A model generated the notes under the pieces. That model saw only the letters and a program-made list of their open reading frames with translations. It did no database searches and was not told where the DNA came from. A stretch of 64,000 bases of DNA from Erwinia typographi (GTDB lineage Bacteria > Pseudomonadota > Gammaproteobacteria > Enterobacterales > Enterobacteriaceae): assembly GCF_000773975.1 (NCBI RefSeq), contig NZ_JRUQ01000037.1, positions 62,001-126,000 on the forward strand, read 5' to 3'. Each line of letters starts with the position of its first letter. The stretch's first letter is position 1. This document shows positions 1 to 9,294 of the stretch, one piece after another. The translations under genes were made by a program, and so were the position numbers.

Positions 1-2
1 AG

Positions 3-728
3 GCAACAATGAAGGCGATGCCGCATCTTTTCCAGGGTTCGCATTATACCAAAGCCTTGTATATGGACCTGATGGCAATGATGTATTTGTTGCTTAATAA
101 GGGACGACAGAGCGGTATGATGTCGCTGGAAAAGGATGTGGAAGATCCGCAAAATAGCCCTATCTTTTCGGCTTACCCGCGGCTGATGCGTAACGCCATC
201 CTGATGAATTTTGTCTGTGACTATCTGCGTCTGATGGTCGGCGGCAACATGAACGCATTTGAATTAGAAGCGTTGATGGATGTTGAAATGGAAACGCTGG
301 AGCATGAGCACGAAGTGCCTGCGGCCAGTTTGAATAGCGTCGGCGATGCCTTTCCGGCCTTTGGCATCGTGGCGGCGGTAATGGGCGTTGTTAACGCCCT
401 GGCTGCCGCTGACCGTCCTGCGGCCGAGCTGGGCGAACTTATTGCTCACGCAATGGTGGGAACCTTCCTCGGCATCCTGCTGGCCTATGGATTTGTTTTA
501 CCGCTGGCGACCTTGCTGCGGCAGAAAAGCACCGAAGAAATCAAAATGCTTGAGTGCATTAAAGTGACGCTGCTCTCCGCTGTGAACGGCTGCGCACCGC
601 AAATTGCGGTGGAGTATGGCCGTAAGTCTCTCTATTCAACGGAGCGCCCCGGTTTTCAGGAGTTGGAAGAGCATGTCCGTCAGGCTAAATCTTCTGCTTC
701 CTCTTCCGGGACGGACAGCGCGGCATGA
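3..728 (+). CDS. motA: Flagellar motor stator protein MotA (5' truncated by window edge)
   Basis: MotA forms the inner-membrane proton-conducting stator ring around MotB and pushes on FliG. The reading frame is already open at base 3, so the gene begins outside the window. 241 residues are visible against about 295 in enterobacterial MotA, so the first two membrane segments are missing. The visible part has the charged cytoplasmic loop and then two hydrophobic segments (about residues 112-132 and 146-170 of the visible part). These carry the conserved prolines in AFPAFG and VLPLAT that act in torque generation. The stop overlaps the motB start (ATGA), as in the usual motAB-cheAW operon. Identity is certain from the family-specific segment around ADRPAAELGELIAHAMVGTF. 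Confidence 0.97.
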   Translation, partial: ATMKAMPHLFQGSHYTKALYMDLMAMMYLLLNKGRQSGMMSLEKDVEDPQNSPIFSAYPRLMRNAILMNFVCDYLRLMVGGNMNAFELEALMDVEMETLEHEHEVPAASLNSVGDAFPAFGIVAAVMGVVNALAAADRPAAELGELIAHAMVGTFLGILLAYGFVLPLATLLRQKSTEEIKMLECIKVTLLSAVNGCAPQIAVEYGRKSLYSTERPGFQELEEHVRQAKSSASSSGTDSAA

Positions 729-1636
729 GTAAGAAAAACAGCAATATCATTATCGTCCGCAAGAAAAAAGGGCATGGACATGGCCACCACGGCGGCTCGT
801 GGAAAATTGCCTATGCGGATTTTATGACGGCGATGATGGCCTTCTTTCTGGTGATGTGGCTGATTTCCCAGTCTTCGCCGGAGCAGCGTCACTCCATCGC
901 AGAATATTTTAATATGCCGCTCCATGTGGCTTTGTCACAGGGTAACCGTTCAAGCCTCAGTGAGAGTGCGATTCCCGGCGGTGGGGACGATGTTGTTAAA
1001 CAGGAAGGGGAAATTCAGAAAATAGATCTGAGAAAAATTGAACGCAACAGAGACCGAAAGTCCTTAAACAAGGCTCGTGAGAATCTTGAGCAGATTATCC
1101 AGAAAGATCCCCGCCTGAGCGACTTTAAATCAAATCTGCGTCTTTCAATGACGGAAGATGGGTTACTTATTCAGATTGTCGATAGCCAGGAACGGCCGAT
1201 GTTCAAAGTCGGCAGCAAAGATCTTGAGCCCTATATGCGCGATATTCTCAATGCTATGGTTCCCGTGCTTAATCAACTTCCTAATCGCATCAATCTTACC
1301 GGCCATACCGATTCTTTGCCTTACGCGCGGGGAGAAGCCGGTTACAGTAACTGGGAACTCTCTTCAGACCGGGCGAACGCTTCACGCCGGGCGTTGATGG
1401 CTGGAGGCATGGACGGCAATAAATTTCTTCGGGTCATTGGTATGGCTAATACCATGAGCCTTGCGGACAGTACGCCAGACAACCCCATTAACCGGCGAAT
1501 CAGTATTCTGGTGTTATATCAGGATAAAGAAAAAAGTATTTTGCAGAAAGATACGCTCTTGCAGGATCTTTCCGCCGCCGCAGGGGATCAAAAAAATAAT
1601 GCCGGCTTTAACATCAGCAACAAAACCGGTGAATAA
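725..1636 (+). CDS. motB: Flagellar motor stator protein MotB
   Basis: MotB is the stator plug and anchor: it couples proton flow through MotA to torque and fixes the stator to peptidoglycan. The 303-aa protein has a basic, His/Gly-rich N-terminus and a single membrane helix at about residues 28-48. That helix carries the essential proton-binding aspartate at position 32 in AYADFMTAMMAF. An OmpA-like peptidoglycan-binding domain fills the C-terminal half (LTGHTDSLPY, later NRRISILVL). Length is close to the family norm of about 308. The ATG overlaps the motA stop by four bases, so the two are translationally coupled; cheA follows after about 50 bases. Confidence 0.97.
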   Translation: MSKKNSNIIIVRKKKGHGHGHHGGSWKIAYADFMTAMMAFFLVMWLISQSSPEQRHSIAEYFNMPLHVALSQGNRSSLSESAIPGGGDDVVKQEGEIQKIDLRKIERNRDRKSLNKARENLEQIIQKDPRLSDFKSNLRLSMTEDGLLIQIVDSQERPMFKVGSKDLEPYMRDILNAMVPVLNQLPNRINLTGHTDSLPYARGEAGYSNWELSSDRANASRRALMAGGMDGNKFLRVIGMANTMSLADSTPDNPINRRISILVLYQDKEKSILQKDTLLQDLSAAAGDQKNNAGFNISNKTGE

Positions 1637-1688
1637 ACGATAAATAATGTCACCAGTGAAACGGTGAAAAAACAATCAGGTGAACAGT

Positions 1689-3641
1689 ATGGACGTTAGC
1701 GATTTTTATCAGACCTTCTTTGATGAAGCTGATGAACTCCTTGCAGATATGGAAAATCATCTCCTGGCCCTGGATATCAACTCTCCTGATAATGAGATGC
1801 TCAATGCTATTTTCCGCGCCGCGCATTCCATTAAAGGTGGGGCCGGAACTTTTGGCTTTACGCTGTTGCAGCAGACAACCCATATTCTGGAGAATTTATT
1901 AGATGAAGCCCGCTGTGGCGATCTCAAATTAACCCCTGAGCTGGTTAATGTGTTTCTGGAGACGAAAGATATTATGCAGGAGCAGCTTGATGCGTATAAA
2001 AGCTCACAAGAACCGGCACGCGACAGCTTTGACTACATCTGCAAAGCGCTGAAGCAAATAGCGGAAGAGAGCAAAGGCGGTTCTGGCGAGGCAGCGGCGG
2101 CACCGACAGACGGTGAGCCGCCAGCGCCTCAGCAGCAGGGCCTGGAACTGCTGGCGATTACCCTGACTGAGGTGAAAAAAGATCAGCAGGGTCCACTGCT
2201 TGAGGAACTGGGTAATCTCGGCGAGATAGTCAGCCAGACTCAGCAGGAAGAGAGCCTCTGCGTCCAGCTTGAAACCACCGCCTCCGCTGAGGATATCAGC
2301 GCGGTTTTATGCTTTGTGCTGGAGCCCGGCCAAATTTCCTTCGCCGAAACCAAAGCCGATCGGGCTGCGCCAGCTGCCGTCGTGGCTTCTGACGATGCGG
2401 CAACCGAAGCCCGTAAGCCGGCAGACACCGCAGCAGCGAAAGCCCGAGCTCCCAGCAAAGTGCAAAATGCTGAAGCCAGCAGCATCCGTGTTTCTATCGA
2501 GAAGGTTGATCAAATCATCAACCAGGTCGGCGAACTGATCATCACCCAGTCGATGCTTTCCCAGCTTTCCAGCTCGCTGAACGACACGCTGCTCAACAGT
2601 ATTGCTCAGTTGGAAAGAAATGCCCGGGATTTGCAGGAATCGGTGATGTCTATCCGCATGATGCCGATGGAGTATGTCTTTAGCCGCTTCCCGCGTCTGG
2701 TCCACGATTTGGCGAATAAGCTGAATAAAGAAGTCGAGCTGAAGCTGCTTGGCGGCTCGGCTGAACTGGATAAGGGGCTGATCGAGAAAATTATCGATCC
2801 GCTGACTCACCTGATCCGTAACAGTCTGGATCATGGCTTTGAAAGCACTGAAATCCGTATTGCAAAAGGCAAATCCGCTAACGGCAACCTGACGATCAGC
2901 GCTGAACATCATGGCGGCAACATCATCATTGAAGTGATTGATGATGGCGCGGGCCTCAATCGTGAAAAGATCCTCGACAGGGCTCGCGCTCAGGGGTTAG
3001 CCATTAGCGATAGCATGAGTGATGAAGAAGTCTGGATGCTGATTTTCGCACCGGGCTTTTCCACTGCTGAGAAGGTGACTGACGTTTCCGGGCGTGGCGT
3101 GGGTATGGACGTCGTGAAGCGTAATATCCAGCAAATGGGGGGACACGTTGAGGTCCATTCCGTGAAGGATAAGGGGTCGACAATACGCATTATCCTGCCG
3201 CTGACCTTAGCCATTCTGGACGGCATGTCCGTTCGCACAGGGAATGAGATTTTTGTGTTGCCATTAGGCACCGTGATGGAATCCCTGACGCTCTCTGAAG
3301 ATGCGCTGTACCACATGACCAGCAATGAGATGGTGCTGAAAGTTCGTGATGAATACCTGCCGCTCATTGAGCTCCGCCAGCTATTTAATATCAACGATGA
3401 AAAGCCGCAGGAGTCTGGTGCCGGAATAGCGGTCATTTTGCAAAGCGCCGGCACTCGCTATGCGCTGTTAGTTGACCAGCTGATTGGTCAGCACCAGGTT
3501 GTTGTAAAAAACCTTGAACTGAACTATCGCAAAGTTGCGGGTATTTCGGCCGCCACCATTCTGGGCGATGGCAGTATCGCGCTGATCCTGGATGTGCAGG
3601 CGCTGCCAAAAATCCTGAAAGAGCAACGTAAAGCGAGCTAA
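1689..3641 (+). CDS. cheA: Chemotaxis histidine kinase CheA
   Basis: CheA is the cytoplasmic chemotaxis kinase that autophosphorylates and passes phosphate to CheY and CheB. Domains in order: HPt P1 with the phospho-accepting histidine at residue 46 in [11 protein letters not shown]2 at about 160-230 behind an Ala/Pro-rich linker; P3 dimerisation at about 260-330; the ATP-binding P4 with [13 protein letters not shown] and GRGVGMDVV; and the CheW-like P5 at the C-terminus. I start at ATG 1689, preceded by AGGTGA at good spacing, giving 650 aa. A GTG at 1680 in the same frame would add three residues and cannot be excluded. It follows motB and precedes cheW, the usual order. Confidence 0.97.
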   Translation: MDVSDFYQTFFDEADELLADMENHLLALDINSPDNEMLNAIFRAAHSIKGGAGTFGFTLLQQTTHILENLLDEARCGDLKLTPELVNVFLETKDIMQEQLDAYKSSQEPARDSFDYICKALKQIAEESKGGSGEAAAAPTDGEPPAPQQQGLELLAITLTEVKKDQQGPLLEELGNLGEIVSQTQQEESLCVQLETTASAEDISAVLCFVLEPGQISFAETKADRAAPAAVVASDDAATEARKPADTAAAKARAPSKVQNAEASSIRVSIEKVDQIINQVGELIITQSMLSQLSSSLNDTLLNSIAQLERNARDLQESVMSIRMMPMEYVFSRFPRLVHDLANKLNKEVELKLLGGSAELDKGLIEKIIDPLTHLIRNSLDHGFESTEIRIAKGKSANGNLTISAEHHGGNIIIEVIDDGAGLNREKILDRARAQGLAISDSMSDEEVWMLIFAPGFSTAEKVTDVSGRGVGMDVVKRNIQQMGGHVEVHSVKDKGSTIRIILPLTLAILDGMSVRTGNEIFVLPLGTVMESLTLSEDALYHMTSNEMVLKVRDEYLPLIELRQLFNINDEKPQESGAGIAVILQSAGTRYALLVDQLIGQHQVVVKNLELNYRKVAGISAATILGDGSIALILDVQALPKILKEQRKAS

Positions 3642-3675
3642 CGGACCTACATTCTCAATTGTGAAGGAAAATAAT

Positions 3676-4182
3676 ATGAGTTTATCCAGCGCTGAACGTC
3701 GGTTTGCTGACGATAAAGGAGGCCATGAATACCTGGTCTTCACCCTAGGTGATGAAGAATATGGCATCGAGATCCTCAAGGTGCAGGAAATTCGTGGCTA
3801 CGAGCGTATTACCCGGATCGCTAATGCGCCGAACTTCATTTCTGGCGTGACCAATCTTCGCGGCGTCATTGTGCCGATTGTTGATCTGCGCGTTAAGTTT
3901 GACTTCAACACCACCGTATTAGACAAAGACACGGTTATTATTGTTCTGACCCTGACTAATCGGGTGGTGGGTATTGTTGTTGATGGCGTTTCTGATGTGC
4001 TCTCGCTGGCGGCCGAGCAGATCAGACCTGCGCCGGAATTCTCCGTAACGCTGTCGACTGAATATTTGCAGGGGCTAGGGGCGATTGACGAGAGGATGCT
4101 AATCCTGGTGGATATTGAAAAATTACTTAACAGCCAGGAGATGGAGTTGGTCGATAGCATCACCGAGTCGGCGTACGGTTAA
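3676..4182 (+). CDS. cheW: Chemotaxis coupling protein CheW
   Basis: CheW is the SH3-like adaptor linking chemoreceptors to CheA. The 168-aa protein matches the family over its whole length, with [33 protein letters not shown] and [10 protein letters not shown] conserved. Start chosen at ATG 3676, with AAGGA six bases upstream; a GTG at 3661 in frame lacks a ribosome site of its own. It is the last gene of the motAB-cheAW unit. In most enterobacteria chemoreceptor genes and cheRBYZ follow at once on the same strand. Here an imported gene pair follows, and cheRBYZ lies 10 kb away in opposite orientation. Confidence 0.97.
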   Translation: MSLSSAERRFADDKGGHEYLVFTLGDEEYGIEILKVQEIRGYERITRIANAPNFISGVTNLRGVIVPIVDLRVKFDFNTTVLDKDTVIIVLTLTNRVVGIVVDGVSDVLSLAAEQIRPAPEFSVTLSTEYLQGLGAIDERMLILVDIEKLLNSQEMELVDSITESAYG

Positions 4183-4224
4183 GCAGAAAGCAAGCCTCGC
4201 TTACTGTTTTTATTCTCAATCCTG

Positions 4225-4256
4225 TCCGGCGTGGTGACATCCTTCACCCCGCCGGA
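4225..4256 (+). terminator. Hairpin after cheW, probable terminator
   Basis: An imperfect 13-bp inverted repeat (TCCGGCGTGGTGA with TCACCCCGCCGGA, one mismatch) has a six-base loop about 40 bases after the cheW stop. The tract that follows is only modestly T-rich, so intrinsic termination is likely but not certain. It would close the motAB-cheAW transcript before the inserted AraC gene, which lies on the other strand. Confidence 0.5.
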
Positions 4257-4383
4257 TATTTGCCTGGTAAATTAACAAACCCTTCCTCCTTGCGGCGCCG
4301 CGCCGCCACCTGCAATCTTACCTTTCAACACTCGCACCTGGCGGTACGCAAACTGACGGCATGGATCGAATTCTCGCAAACTC

Positions 4384-5154
4384 TCAAACCTTATACCGTC
4401 CCGGCGTCGTGCCAAATACCCGGCGAAATAAGGCGATGAAAGCGCTCACATTGTCATAGCCCAGGTCCAGCGCAATTGTCGTCACTGGCTGGCCCGCCGC
4501 CAGCAGTTCGAGGGCCCGAAGCAACCGCACGCGCTGTCGCCATTCGCTGAAGCTGAATCCGGTTTCGGCACTGAATCGCCGCGTGAGCGTGCGTGGCGCC
4601 ATCCCGGCCCAGGCTGCCCATGCCTCCAGCCTGCGGTCATCGTCTGGCCGATCCGAGAGCGCTCGCGCGATCCTGAGGAGCCGGACATCCTGCGGCATAG
4701 GAAGCCCGAGGTTCGCCTGGGGAAGCGCGCGGATCTCGTCGAGGATCACGCCAGCCAGCCGTTCCTGCGGTGCGGTAAGTTCTTCCCTGTTCCAGCTCGC
4801 CGCTCGCGTTACGGCCTCGCGCAGCAGGCCGGTAACCGCGAGGATACAAGGCTTGTCGGGTAGTTCATTGCAGGCGGAGGCTATGACATAAACACTCCAG
4901 CCTGAGTAGGGGCCATGCGAACGTAAGCCATGCTGTATGGCTGGCGGAATCCAGGCCGCATGTGTCGCTGGCACTACCCAGCGACTGCTTCCGGCATCGA
5001 CCGAAATTAGTCCGTGTTCGGCGCCGAGTAACTGCCCACGAGCATGGTGATGGCGGGGTGTTTCCCGTATCGCACCCGATTGGCGTATCACGACAAACAA
5101 AGGTGGCCCCTTTGCGGAGGAGGCCAGCGCTAGTGGAAGCAGGGGTTCAGTCAT
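4384..5154 (-). CDS. AraC-family transcriptional regulator
   Basis: A 256-aa one-component regulator. The N-terminal half is cupin-like, with the HHHARGQLLGAEHG and WVVPATHAAWIPP segments typical of AraC sensors with an RmlC-like fold. The C-terminal ~100 residues hold two helix-turn-helix motifs, the second seen in TTIALDLGYDNVSAFIALFRR followed by FGTTPGRYK. The ligand is unknown. It is transcribed divergently from the SnoaL-like gene with 95 bases between starts, so the neighbour is its most likely target. The pair interrupts the chemotaxis/flagellar locus, and the codons look more GC-rich than the flanking genes, which suggests acquisition by transfer. No role in motility is implied by the sequence. 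Confidence 0.85.
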   Translation of the reverse strand: MTEPLLPLALASSAKGPPLFVVIRQSGAIRETPRHHHARGQLLGAEHGLISVDAGSSRWVVPATHAAWIPPAIQHGLRSHGPYSGWSVYVIASACNELPDKPCILAVTGLLREAVTRAASWNREELTAPQERLAGVILDEIRALPQANLGLPMPQDVRLLRIARALSDRPDDDRRLEAWAAWAGMAPRTLTRRFSAETGFSFSEWRQRVRLLRALELLAAGQPVTTIALDLGYDNVSAFIALFRRVFGTTPGRYKV

Positions 5155-5249
5155 ATTTGGCGTTTAAAGGGTATTGAATGTCATTTATACCGTATCGACG
5201 CCAGCGGGTCGATTATAAAATGCTCACAACATTCATAGAGGAGCACGCC

Positions 5250-5642
5250 ATGCAAGCCATTACCATCGATACCGTTCTGGATGAAGTGATCAACCAGCAG
5301 GAACTACCGCTGGAAGAGGTCCTTGACCGCTACTTTAGCCCCAACTACCGGCAGCGCACTAATGGCTGCTGGGACGATCGCGAAGGGTTTGCTCGCCACG
5401 CACGTAAGCTTCGCGAAGTCTGCACTTTTGCGAGGGTGGCAGTGCTCGATGAACTGCGCGACGGGCATCGCTACGCTACCAGACACCGCGTTCAGGGCAT
5501 CAAGCGTGATGGAGCAGAGGTTATTATGGAAGTGTATATGTTCGCGGAGATGGATACGGTCGGACGCTTCCTGCGCATCGAAGAAACCACGCTCATGCTT
5601 GCCGGGACTGAGAGCGATCGCGATTTAGGCAGTGCTAAATGA
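5250..5642 (+). CDS. SnoaL/NTF2-like domain protein
   Basis: A 130-aa protein with the size and pattern of SnoaL-like (NTF2-fold) polypeptides: an N-terminal helix, then YFSPNYRQRTNG, then a strand-rich half ending in RIEETTLML. Such proteins are small cone-shaped barrels, often isomerases or binding proteins of unknown substrate. No catalytic assignment can be made. The start at ATG 5250 is chosen because GAGGAG lies seven bases upstream; an in-frame ATG at 5178 has no ribosome site. It is divergent from the AraC regulator and stops just before the fliC terminator. Confidence 0.65.
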   Translation: MQAITIDTVLDEVINQQELPLEEVLDRYFSPNYRQRTNGCWDDREGFARHARKLREVCTFARVAVLDELRDGHRYATRHRVQGIKRDGAEVIMEVYMFAEMDTVGRFLRIEETTLMLAGTESDRDLGSAK

Positions 5643-5678
5643 CCTACTGTAACTACCAGCCTGTGCCGGTCTGGAGAA

Positions 5679-5709
5679 TAAAAAAACTTCCTGCCCGGAG
5701 GCAGGAAGT
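5679..5709 (-). terminator. Rho-independent terminator of fliC
   Basis: A perfect 10-bp stem (5686-5695 with 5700-5709) with a four-base loop is followed, on the minus strand, by a run of seven T. It lies about 50 bases past the fliC stop and is a classic intrinsic terminator. It may also act on the convergent SnoaL-like transcript. Confidence 0.9.
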
Positions 5710-5756
5710 CTGGCATGTTGCCCGGTAACGACGGGCAGAGTCGAACCGCAAGCGAA

Positions 5757-6875
5757 TTAACGCAGCAGAGACAGCACGTTCTGTGGCACCTGGTTAGCCT
5801 GGGCCAGCACGGTAGTACCGGCTGATTGCAGGATGTTTGCACGGCTCATGTTAGACACTTCTGTTGCGTAGTCAGCGTCCAGGATACGGGAACGAGACTC
5901 AGACAGGTTGTTAACAGTGCTGTCCAGGTTGCTGATGACGGAAGCAAAACGGTTCTGAGAGGCACCCAAACCTGAACGCATTTTATCAACCTGCGCCAGC
6001 GCCTGGTCCACTACGGAAGTAAATTCGCCCTCAGGTTTCATGGCCGCCAGGTCTTCATCAGTGATATCAGCACCTTTAGTAAACGCAATGGTATTTGGCG
6101 CCCCTGCGGTGACGGTGCCGGTTACGGCAGTCTGCACTTTTTCGCCAGCAGCGTCAGTACCGATTGCAACGTAGGTGGTTACGCCAGCTTCATCCGTTTT
6201 GGCAAAAATGTCGCCTGAGCCATCAGCGCCAAAAATCGCTTCTTTTGCGGCATCGATATCAGCCTGAGCGATCGCCACGGTATTGGTGCCGTCACCAACC
6301 TCAACACCGGCAGCCATCGCCTTACCGTAACCCATATCGCCCATAGTGGTAATGTCGTATTTATCCATTCCCAGCGTCTGCGCGTTAATTTGGTTCAGCT
6401 CAATGCCGATAGTTTCACCGTCGTTAGAACCTACCTGAATATTCAGGGTTTGCTCTTTGCTCAGCACTTTCACGCCGTTAAAAGTCGTCTGTTCAGAGAT
6501 ACGATTAATTTCAGCCAGACGGGCATCGATTTCGTCCTGAATGGACTGACGGTCAGAATCGGAGTTGGTGCCGTTGGCAGCCTGTACGGACAGACGACGG
6601 ATGTTTTGCAGGTTGTCGTTCACTTCGTTCAGCGCACCTTCAGTGGTCTGAGCCAGAGAGATACCGTCGTTAGCGTTACGAGAAGCCTGAGTCAGGCCAG
6701 TGATATTGGCAGTGAAGCGGTTGCTGATGGCCTGACCCGCTGCGTCGTCCTTAGCGCTGTTGATACGCAGACCAGAAGACAGACGTTCAATCGCCGTGCC
6801 CAGTGAAGACTGTGATTTGTTCAGGTTGTTCTGAGCAACCAGGCTCAATGAGTTGGTGTTAATTACCTGTGACAT
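5757..6875 (-). CDS. fliC: Flagellin
   Basis: Flagellin is the filament subunit, exported by the flagellar type III apparatus. The 372-aa protein has the conserved D0/D1 ends: N-terminal VINTNSLSLVAQNNLNKSQS through SSGLRINSAKDDAAGQAI, and C-terminal ISNLDSTVNNLSESRSRI to VPQNVLSLLR. The central variable region (about residues 175-290) is short and Ala/Gly/Thr-rich, so the surface-exposed D2/D3 part is small compared with the ~500-aa flagellins of E. coli and Salmonella. It sits back to back with fliD, as is usual. It ends in a strong terminator and is monocistronic. Confidence 0.97.
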   Translation of the reverse strand: MSQVINTNSLSLVAQNNLNKSQSSLGTAIERLSSGLRINSAKDDAAGQAISNRFTANITGLTQASRNANDGISLAQTTEGALNEVNDNLQNIRRLSVQAANGTNSDSDRQSIQDEIDARLAEINRISEQTTFNGVKVLSKEQTLNIQVGSNDGETIGIELNQINAQTLGMDKYDITTMGDMGYGKAMAAGVEVGDGTNTVAIAQADIDAAKEAIFGADGSGDIFAKTDEAGVTTYVAIGTDAAGEKVQTAVTGTVTAGAPNTIAFTKGADITDEDLAAMKPEGEFTSVVDQALAQVDKMRSGLGASQNRFASVISNLDSTVNNLSESRSRILDADYATEVSNMSRANILQSAGTTVLAQANQVPQNVLSLLR

Positions 6876-7359
6876 GTTAATTCTCCATTAATTAGACTGA
6901 CGTCATCACAATTGCATTCATATTTAGTAATGAGTTGTTCCGCTCACAGTTTAAATAACGGCCTGAACGTTTTTTTCTAAAATAGTATTTTATCAAAAAA
7001 GTCTTGTTTGCATGAAATATGAGCGGTACAGCTTCGAGCAGAAGATGGCTTTCTTTCACCAATAAGAGGTGTTATAGCCGCCAGTCTTAAAATAACCATA
7101 AAGGAAGGATAGCGGACCGCTCTGGGTTAATTCGACAAAATAGTGGAGTAAATGAGGCTAATTCAGGTCATCAATCAATGTGTGCAGGCGCGTGCAGCAA
7201 AGCCTGCTGATTTTATTTGCGAAATTCAGCCTGTTTTCCGTTTTTCAGCGAATTCTGCGGATTAAAGGATGCAAAAGATTAATCTTTTGCGGCTCAAACC
7301 CGTTATAAATTAAAGAGAGAATGCATTAAAATGAAAACAATCATATCAAGGAGTATTGA
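6876..7359. other. fliC-fliD divergent intergenic region
   Basis: This 484-base stretch holds no gene I can support. It must carry the promoters of fliC (minus) and fliD (plus), both expected to be sigma-28 dependent. The nearest match for fliC is a GCCGTTAT-like -10 at 6955-6962 on the minus strand, but the -35 spacing is poor. For fliD, CCGTTATAA near 7300 is a weak candidate. The fliD ribosome site AAGGAG is clear at 7347-7352. A perfect 20-base palindrome lies at 7271-7290. Confidence 0.6.
7271..7290. repeat. Perfect 20-bp palindrome upstream of fliD
   Basis: GCAAAAGATT is followed directly by its reverse complement AATCTTTTGC, with no spacer. It starts 89 bases before the fliD ATG. A zero-spacer palindrome cannot form a good RNA hairpin at its centre, so a dimeric protein operator is more likely than a terminator. 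The regulator is unknown. Confidence 0.6.
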
Positions 7360-8841
7360 ATGGCTACGATGACTTCACTCGGTATTGGGTCAGGTCTCGA
7401 TCTTGAAACCATGCTGAGCCAGCTGAAAGCTGCTGAGCAAACGCGCCTTTCACCTTATAACAAACTTCAGGCCAGCTATAAGGCGAAGATCTCTTCATGG
7501 GGCCAGATTTCCAGCTCACTGTCTTCGCTCCAGACCAGCGTTAAAAAAATGAGCTCGGACGCATTTAACACCCTGAATGTTGGCAGTAATAAGGCTTTCA
7601 CGGCAAAAGCCACCTCTGAAGCAAGCGCTGACAGTCACGAAATTACCGTGTCTCAGCTTGCTACCGCGCACAAAGTGAAAACGAGCACCTTTGAAGACGC
7701 CAATAAGGATCTGGGCGTGACGGACGGCGGCACCCGCACGCTGACTATTTCGCAGGAAAATGGCAAGTCGTTTACGGTAACGCTGGCGGATGACGAAACC
7801 TCTTTGAACGATATCGCTAAGGCGATCAATAAAGAAGGGGGCGATGTTAAGGCCAACGTGCAGCGTACCGATGGCGGTTATCAGCTGGTGCTAAGTTCGA
7901 AAACCACCGGCAGCGACGGGATGATTGGCGTCAGCGTGAAGGGCGACGATAACCTGGCCGGTTTTATGACCTGTAACAACGGCGGCGCCGCAGAGGATGA
8001 AAACGGTCTGCCTACCAATGACGATCGCATGACTATAGTGACCGAAGCCAAAGACGCTAAACTGCGCGTGGACGGCAGCGACTTCACCCGTTCCAGCAAT
8101 ACCATCTCCGATATCATTACCGGCGTTACGCTCGATTTGAAAAGTCCCTCAGAGGCGAATGAGGACGGCAACCTGAAATCGGAGCAGCTGACGCTGAGCA
8201 AAGATACCTCGGCGATTAAAAGCAGCATGAAGGATTTTGTTAAGCAATATAACGCGTTACTGACTCAAACCTCGGCGGCCAGTAAATATGTGCCTGTCGA
8301 TACCAATGGAATGTTAGACAGCGATGTTGCCACGCAGAACGGCCAGAACGGCGCGCTGGTAGGCGATTCCATGCTGCGGGGGCTGGTGGGGGATATTCGT
8401 TCTACCGTCAATAGCGTGTATGGCGACGCCACGGCTGAATACAGTGCGCTTGCCGATCTGGGCATCAAAATCGATCCCACCACCGGGCAGATGACGCTGG
8501 ATGAGAGCAAGCTGGACGAGGCGATTGCCAGCGAACCCGATCAAATTGCCAATATGTTCCAGGATCGTAACGGCCAGCAGGGCATTTCTTCCCGGCTCAA
8601 CGAGATCATTACCAGCTTTATCGGGGATGATAAAACCAGCATTGACGGGCAGATTAAAAACACCACCGATGGCCTGGATTCACAGCTTAAAATTATGGAA
8701 ACGCAGATAGCCAAAACTCAGAAGCTGATCGACGGCCAGGTTGAGCGCTATCGCGTGCAGTTCCAGAATCTCGACGCCACTATGGCGAAGCTTAGCGGAA
8801 TGAGCAACTCTGTCACCGCCATGCTTACCGGGCTTAATTAA
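7360..8841 (+). CDS. fliD: Flagellar filament cap protein FliD
   Basis: FliD (hook-associated protein 2) forms the pentameric cap at the filament tip that folds incoming flagellin. The 493-aa length is normal. The N-terminal coiled segment begins TMTSLGIGSGLDLETMLSQL, the family signature, and the C-terminal coiled coil near residues 430-485 includes TQKLIDGQVERYRVQFQNLD and ends SVTAMLTGLN. The middle part is variable surface domain. The ribosome site AAGGAG is seven bases upstream. First gene of fliDST. Confidence 0.96.
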   Translation: MATMTSLGIGSGLDLETMLSQLKAAEQTRLSPYNKLQASYKAKISSWGQISSSLSSLQTSVKKMSSDAFNTLNVGSNKAFTAKATSEASADSHEITVSQLATAHKVKTSTFEDANKDLGVTDGGTRTLTISQENGKSFTVTLADDETSLNDIAKAINKEGGDVKANVQRTDGGYQLVLSSKTTGSDGMIGVSVKGDDNLAGFMTCNNGGAAEDENGLPTNDDRMTIVTEAKDAKLRVDGSDFTRSSNTISDIITGVTLDLKSPSEANEDGNLKSEQLTLSKDTSAIKSSMKDFVKQYNALLTQTSAASKYVPVDTNGMLDSDVATQNGQNGALVGDSMLRGLVGDIRSTVNSVYGDATAEYSALADLGIKIDPTTGQMTLDESKLDEAIASEPDQIANMFQDRNGQQGISSRLNEIITSFIGDDKTSIDGQIKNTTDGLDSQLKIMETQIAKTQKLIDGQVERYRVQFQNLDATMAKLSGMSNSVTAMLTGLN

Positions 8842-8893
8842 TATTATTAACAGCAGGGTATTTACGCCCTGCTAATTAAAGAAGAGGGTTCAG

Positions 8894-9274
8894 ATGTATT
8901 CCAGCCGGGCAACCCAGGCCTATGAGCAGGTAAGTTTGCAAAGTAAACTTTCAGGGGCGACTTCTCATCAGTTGATCACTATGCTTTTTGATGGCGCACA
9001 CAATGCTTTAACCAGGGCAAGGATTTATATGGAAAATAATAAGGTCGCTGAACGTGGCGAGATGATTTCCAAAGCCATTAATATTATTGATAACGGGCTG
9101 CGTGCCGGGCTTAATCATGAGCAAGGCAAAGGCATTTCCGAAGATCTCGAAAGACTTTATGCCTATATGTCACGCACTTTGCTACAGGCCAATCTGCAAA
9201 ATGACGCCACGCTGGTGACGCATGTCGACGAGCTGTTGATGAATATTGCAACGGCGTGGAAAGAAATTGAATAA
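8894..9274 (+). CDS. fliS: Flagellin-specific export chaperone FliS
   Basis: FliS is the cytoplasmic four-helix chaperone that binds the C-terminus of flagellin and prevents premature polymerisation. The 126-aa protein starts MYSSRATQAYEQVSLQSKLS and contains the family segments HQLITMLFDGAHNALTRARI and IINGLRAGL-like IIDNGLRAGLNHEQGK. A GAAGAGGG ribosome site precedes the ATG. It lies 52 bases after fliD and 20 before fliT. Confidence 0.96.
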   Translation: MYSSRATQAYEQVSLQSKLSGATSHQLITMLFDGAHNALTRARIYMENNKVAERGEMISKAINIIDNGLRAGLNHEQGKGISEDLERLYAYMSRTLLQANLQNDATLVTHVDELLMNIATAWKEIE

Positions 9275-9294
9275 CTTTTATCAGGTAGTAATTT

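Noticed and set aside
2307-2912. 201-codon open frame antisense to cheA
   Set aside because: It lies wholly inside cheA, has no ribosome site and a composition typical of a GC-rich antisense shadow.
6955-6962. GCCGTTAT on the minus strand as a sigma-28 -10 of fliC
   Set aside because: The -10 resemblance is fair, but no TAAA-type -35 occurs at the right distance, so I do not list it as a promoter.
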